Positions 62,313-64,000 of a stretch of 64,000 nucleotides of DNA are shown in pieces. The notes below the pieces were generated by a model. It was not told the DNA's origin. It was given only the letters and a program-made list of their open reading frames with translations, and did not search any database. Numbering within the stretch: the stretch's first letter is position 1; each line of letters opens with the position of its first letter. The DNA lies in contig NC_057791.1 of assembly GCF_014905175.1 (NCBI RefSeq), forward strand, positions 2,294,001-2,358,000, written 5' to 3'. The DNA comes from Aphidius gifuensis. Its lineage: Eukaryota > Arthropoda > Insecta > Hymenoptera > Braconidae. The translations under genes were made by a program, and so were the position numbers.

Positions 62313-63980
62313 CTGAAAAGATAAAAAATATTACACATAATAATTTATTGAATCAATAAAGGAGCAAAAAATAAAAGATTAAAATATTTTCAGAGTGTCA
62401 TTTGAAGTATTAATTATTATAACAAGATTTTTCATGTGGCATTTTTATTTTTCATGTTGATTTTTTAAGAAATAATTAAATTAAAAATTCAAACAATCTT
62501 GCTTCTTGATGATGAAAGCTTGAGAAAGATAAATTATGATAAAAGCTATGGTTTGTAATATAGAAGGTATTAAACAAGTGACAGAATATATAATATTTAT
62601 GTACATATATATTCATGAGATAAAATTTAACTTTGAAAATATTATTATTCTTAAAACCCTACACATATTTGAAGAAGAAAAAAAAATGTCAATTCATTGC
62701 TTCATTCATTTTGATTAACTTTTTTTTAAATATATATTAAATTCGTTTATTATTTTTTTTTCTTTTTTACAAATTAAGCATACTCAATTAAATTTATTTT
62801 TCATTTTATTTCCCTACCGATTGTTTTAATTGTATTTTTTTAAAAAACTTAATGAGTTTTCTATTGTAATAGACAAACCAATTTCAATATAAATTAAATA
62901 ATAATTTTAATTTAAGTTTGTCCAATGGTATAAATTTTTTACATTTGAAATATTTTTTGTATCTCTATAGTTTTAATGTGTAAATGCAAATTTTTAGATT
63001 TCATTTAGACCAACATGATGTAAATTTGCATCATGTATTGTCTACTAAACTATTTTTTTCATTTATTTTTTTTTTGTCTTTTGTCATTTTAAAAACTTTC
63101 TTCCATGTTCTATTTAATTCGTTGGCTTGTGACAGTTCATGTATACACGCACACGTCAAGTTGCATTGACCTGGACAAACAATAAAAATAAATAAATAAA
63201 CAAAATAGAAAAATCAAATAAAAAATATCTGTTGGACATGTATCTCGAATTTCACTCGTAAATCGTTACCATCCGGGGAATGATATTCCTTTTTTTTTTT
63301 CTATTATTTTCCGCCTACATTATCTCGAGGTATTTTTATTTTATTTTTATATGATTATCATTTTTTTTTATTTTCATTTCAACTTCCTGTATATACTTAT
63401 ATTCCACTTTACTGATTCGGATTATTTTATTTGTACCTCCTACTTAATTATGCAAAAAATAAATAAATTAAAAAAAATATATGTGACACGTCGAAACGCG
63501 TAGGTAAATTTCAGGAAAAAAAAATTTATTATTTTATTTTTTTAAACCCAATTTTCAAATAAATATTGATATATTTTTTTTTTTTTATTTCAATCAATAG
63601 AAACTCTGAGAGGCTTCATCTTTTTATTTCGATATATTTCACGTCACGTAATTTTTTTATTTTTTTTTATCGAATTTTTCAAAAAAAGATTGTAAAACGG
63701 AAATGCACGTGACGTCAAGATTTCCGATAAAGACGTGTCTTGACACATTCCCATAAACTTGCTACTTTTGAAATTGCCATTCTCGTTATTTTTTTTTTTT
63801 TCGTAAGATCCATTTTTACTATTAAAAATATTTTTTTTTTTTATCACAATTATTCAGTAATACTTAATCCACATTATCAATAAAAAAAAAAATATATATT
63901 TTTTATTGAAACAAAAATAAAAGAGTTTTTATTTTTTAAATCGTGGTAAACTGGAAATCTAAGTTTTATTGGCAATAAAG
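62313..63980. other. Upstream region of the receptor and possible shared promoter
   Basis: AT-rich, with less biased patches at about 63120-63180, 63230-63330 and 63690-63780. No open frame with exon-like composition. It separates the receptor start (-) from a possible divergent start codon at 63981 (+). Confidence 0.4.
63706..63717. promoter_or_regulatory. Overlapping E-box and CRE
   Basis: CACGTGACGTCA combines a perfect E-box (CACGTG) with a perfect palindromic CRE (TGACGTCA). It lies about 265 bp before the ATG at 63981 and 1.55 kb before the receptor start codon on the other strand. Such sites are bound by bHLH and CREB/ATF families in animals. Confidence 0.4.
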
Positions 63981-64000
63981 ATGGCTTCTGATGATATTGC
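63981..64000 (+). CDS. Possible start of a divergent gene, truncated by window end
   Basis: AAAGATGGC is a good initiation context and the frame reads MASDDI before the window ends. The last 20 bases have a coding-like mix of bases after a long AT-rich stretch. No identity can be given from six codons. Confidence 0.3.

Overview
This is a very AT-rich insect nuclear DNA window. Homopolymer A/T runs are everywhere, introns are short to long with GT..AG borders, and coding exons stand out as islands of higher GC. The gene families (a UBXN11-type UBX protein, an i-type lysozyme relative and an insect kainate receptor) and the extreme AT bias suggest a hymenopteran, plausibly a parasitoid wasp. 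That placement is inference, not something the sequence proves.

Layout. Positions 1-2206 (+) hold the 3' portion of a UBXN11/socius-like gene (SEP domain, then UBX domain) in eight exons; its 5' end lies outside the window. Positions 2975-6650 are a repeat block. It contains diverged dispersed repeats, a TTTTAGG-like tract with an inverted arm, a 2.35-kb minisatellite built from GAAAAAAT and GAAAACT-type words, and near-duplicate flanks that each carry a tRNA-like (SINE-head-like) segment. Positions 8801-9395 (+) encode a small three-exon secreted protein that resembles the C-terminal half of i-type lysozyme/destabilase and lacks the catalytic segment.

From 62155 down to about 11.4 kb the minus strand carries one large kainate-type ionotropic glutamate receptor gene. 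It has about 17 coding exons, including a 25.4-kb first intron. Every splice phase was checked by hand and agrees from the signal peptide to the intracellular tail. The 3' end is ambiguous: two overlapping donors (GTGTAAGT) feed different frames of the next exon.

The most interesting observation is in the channel pore. The gene has two phase-0 alternative cassettes covering M1, the pore loop and the start of M3. The upstream single exon (23473-23730) encodes arginine at the Q/R site (FLRQG). The downstream exon pair (22964-23143 plus 22087-22224) encodes glutamine there (LMQQG) and has a longer, cysteine-rich M1-pore linker. Choosing between them would set in the genome, by splicing, the same Q-versus-R choice that vertebrates make by RNA editing.

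Inside the introns are several GC-elevated islands with exon-like or promoter-like features, such as a CRE/YY1/E2F-type cluster with a donor at 37.5-38.5 kb. They may be nested noncoding transcripts, enhancers or transposon relics. At the right edge an ATG in good context (63981) may begin a divergent gene, so 62.2-64.0 kb could be a shared promoter region.
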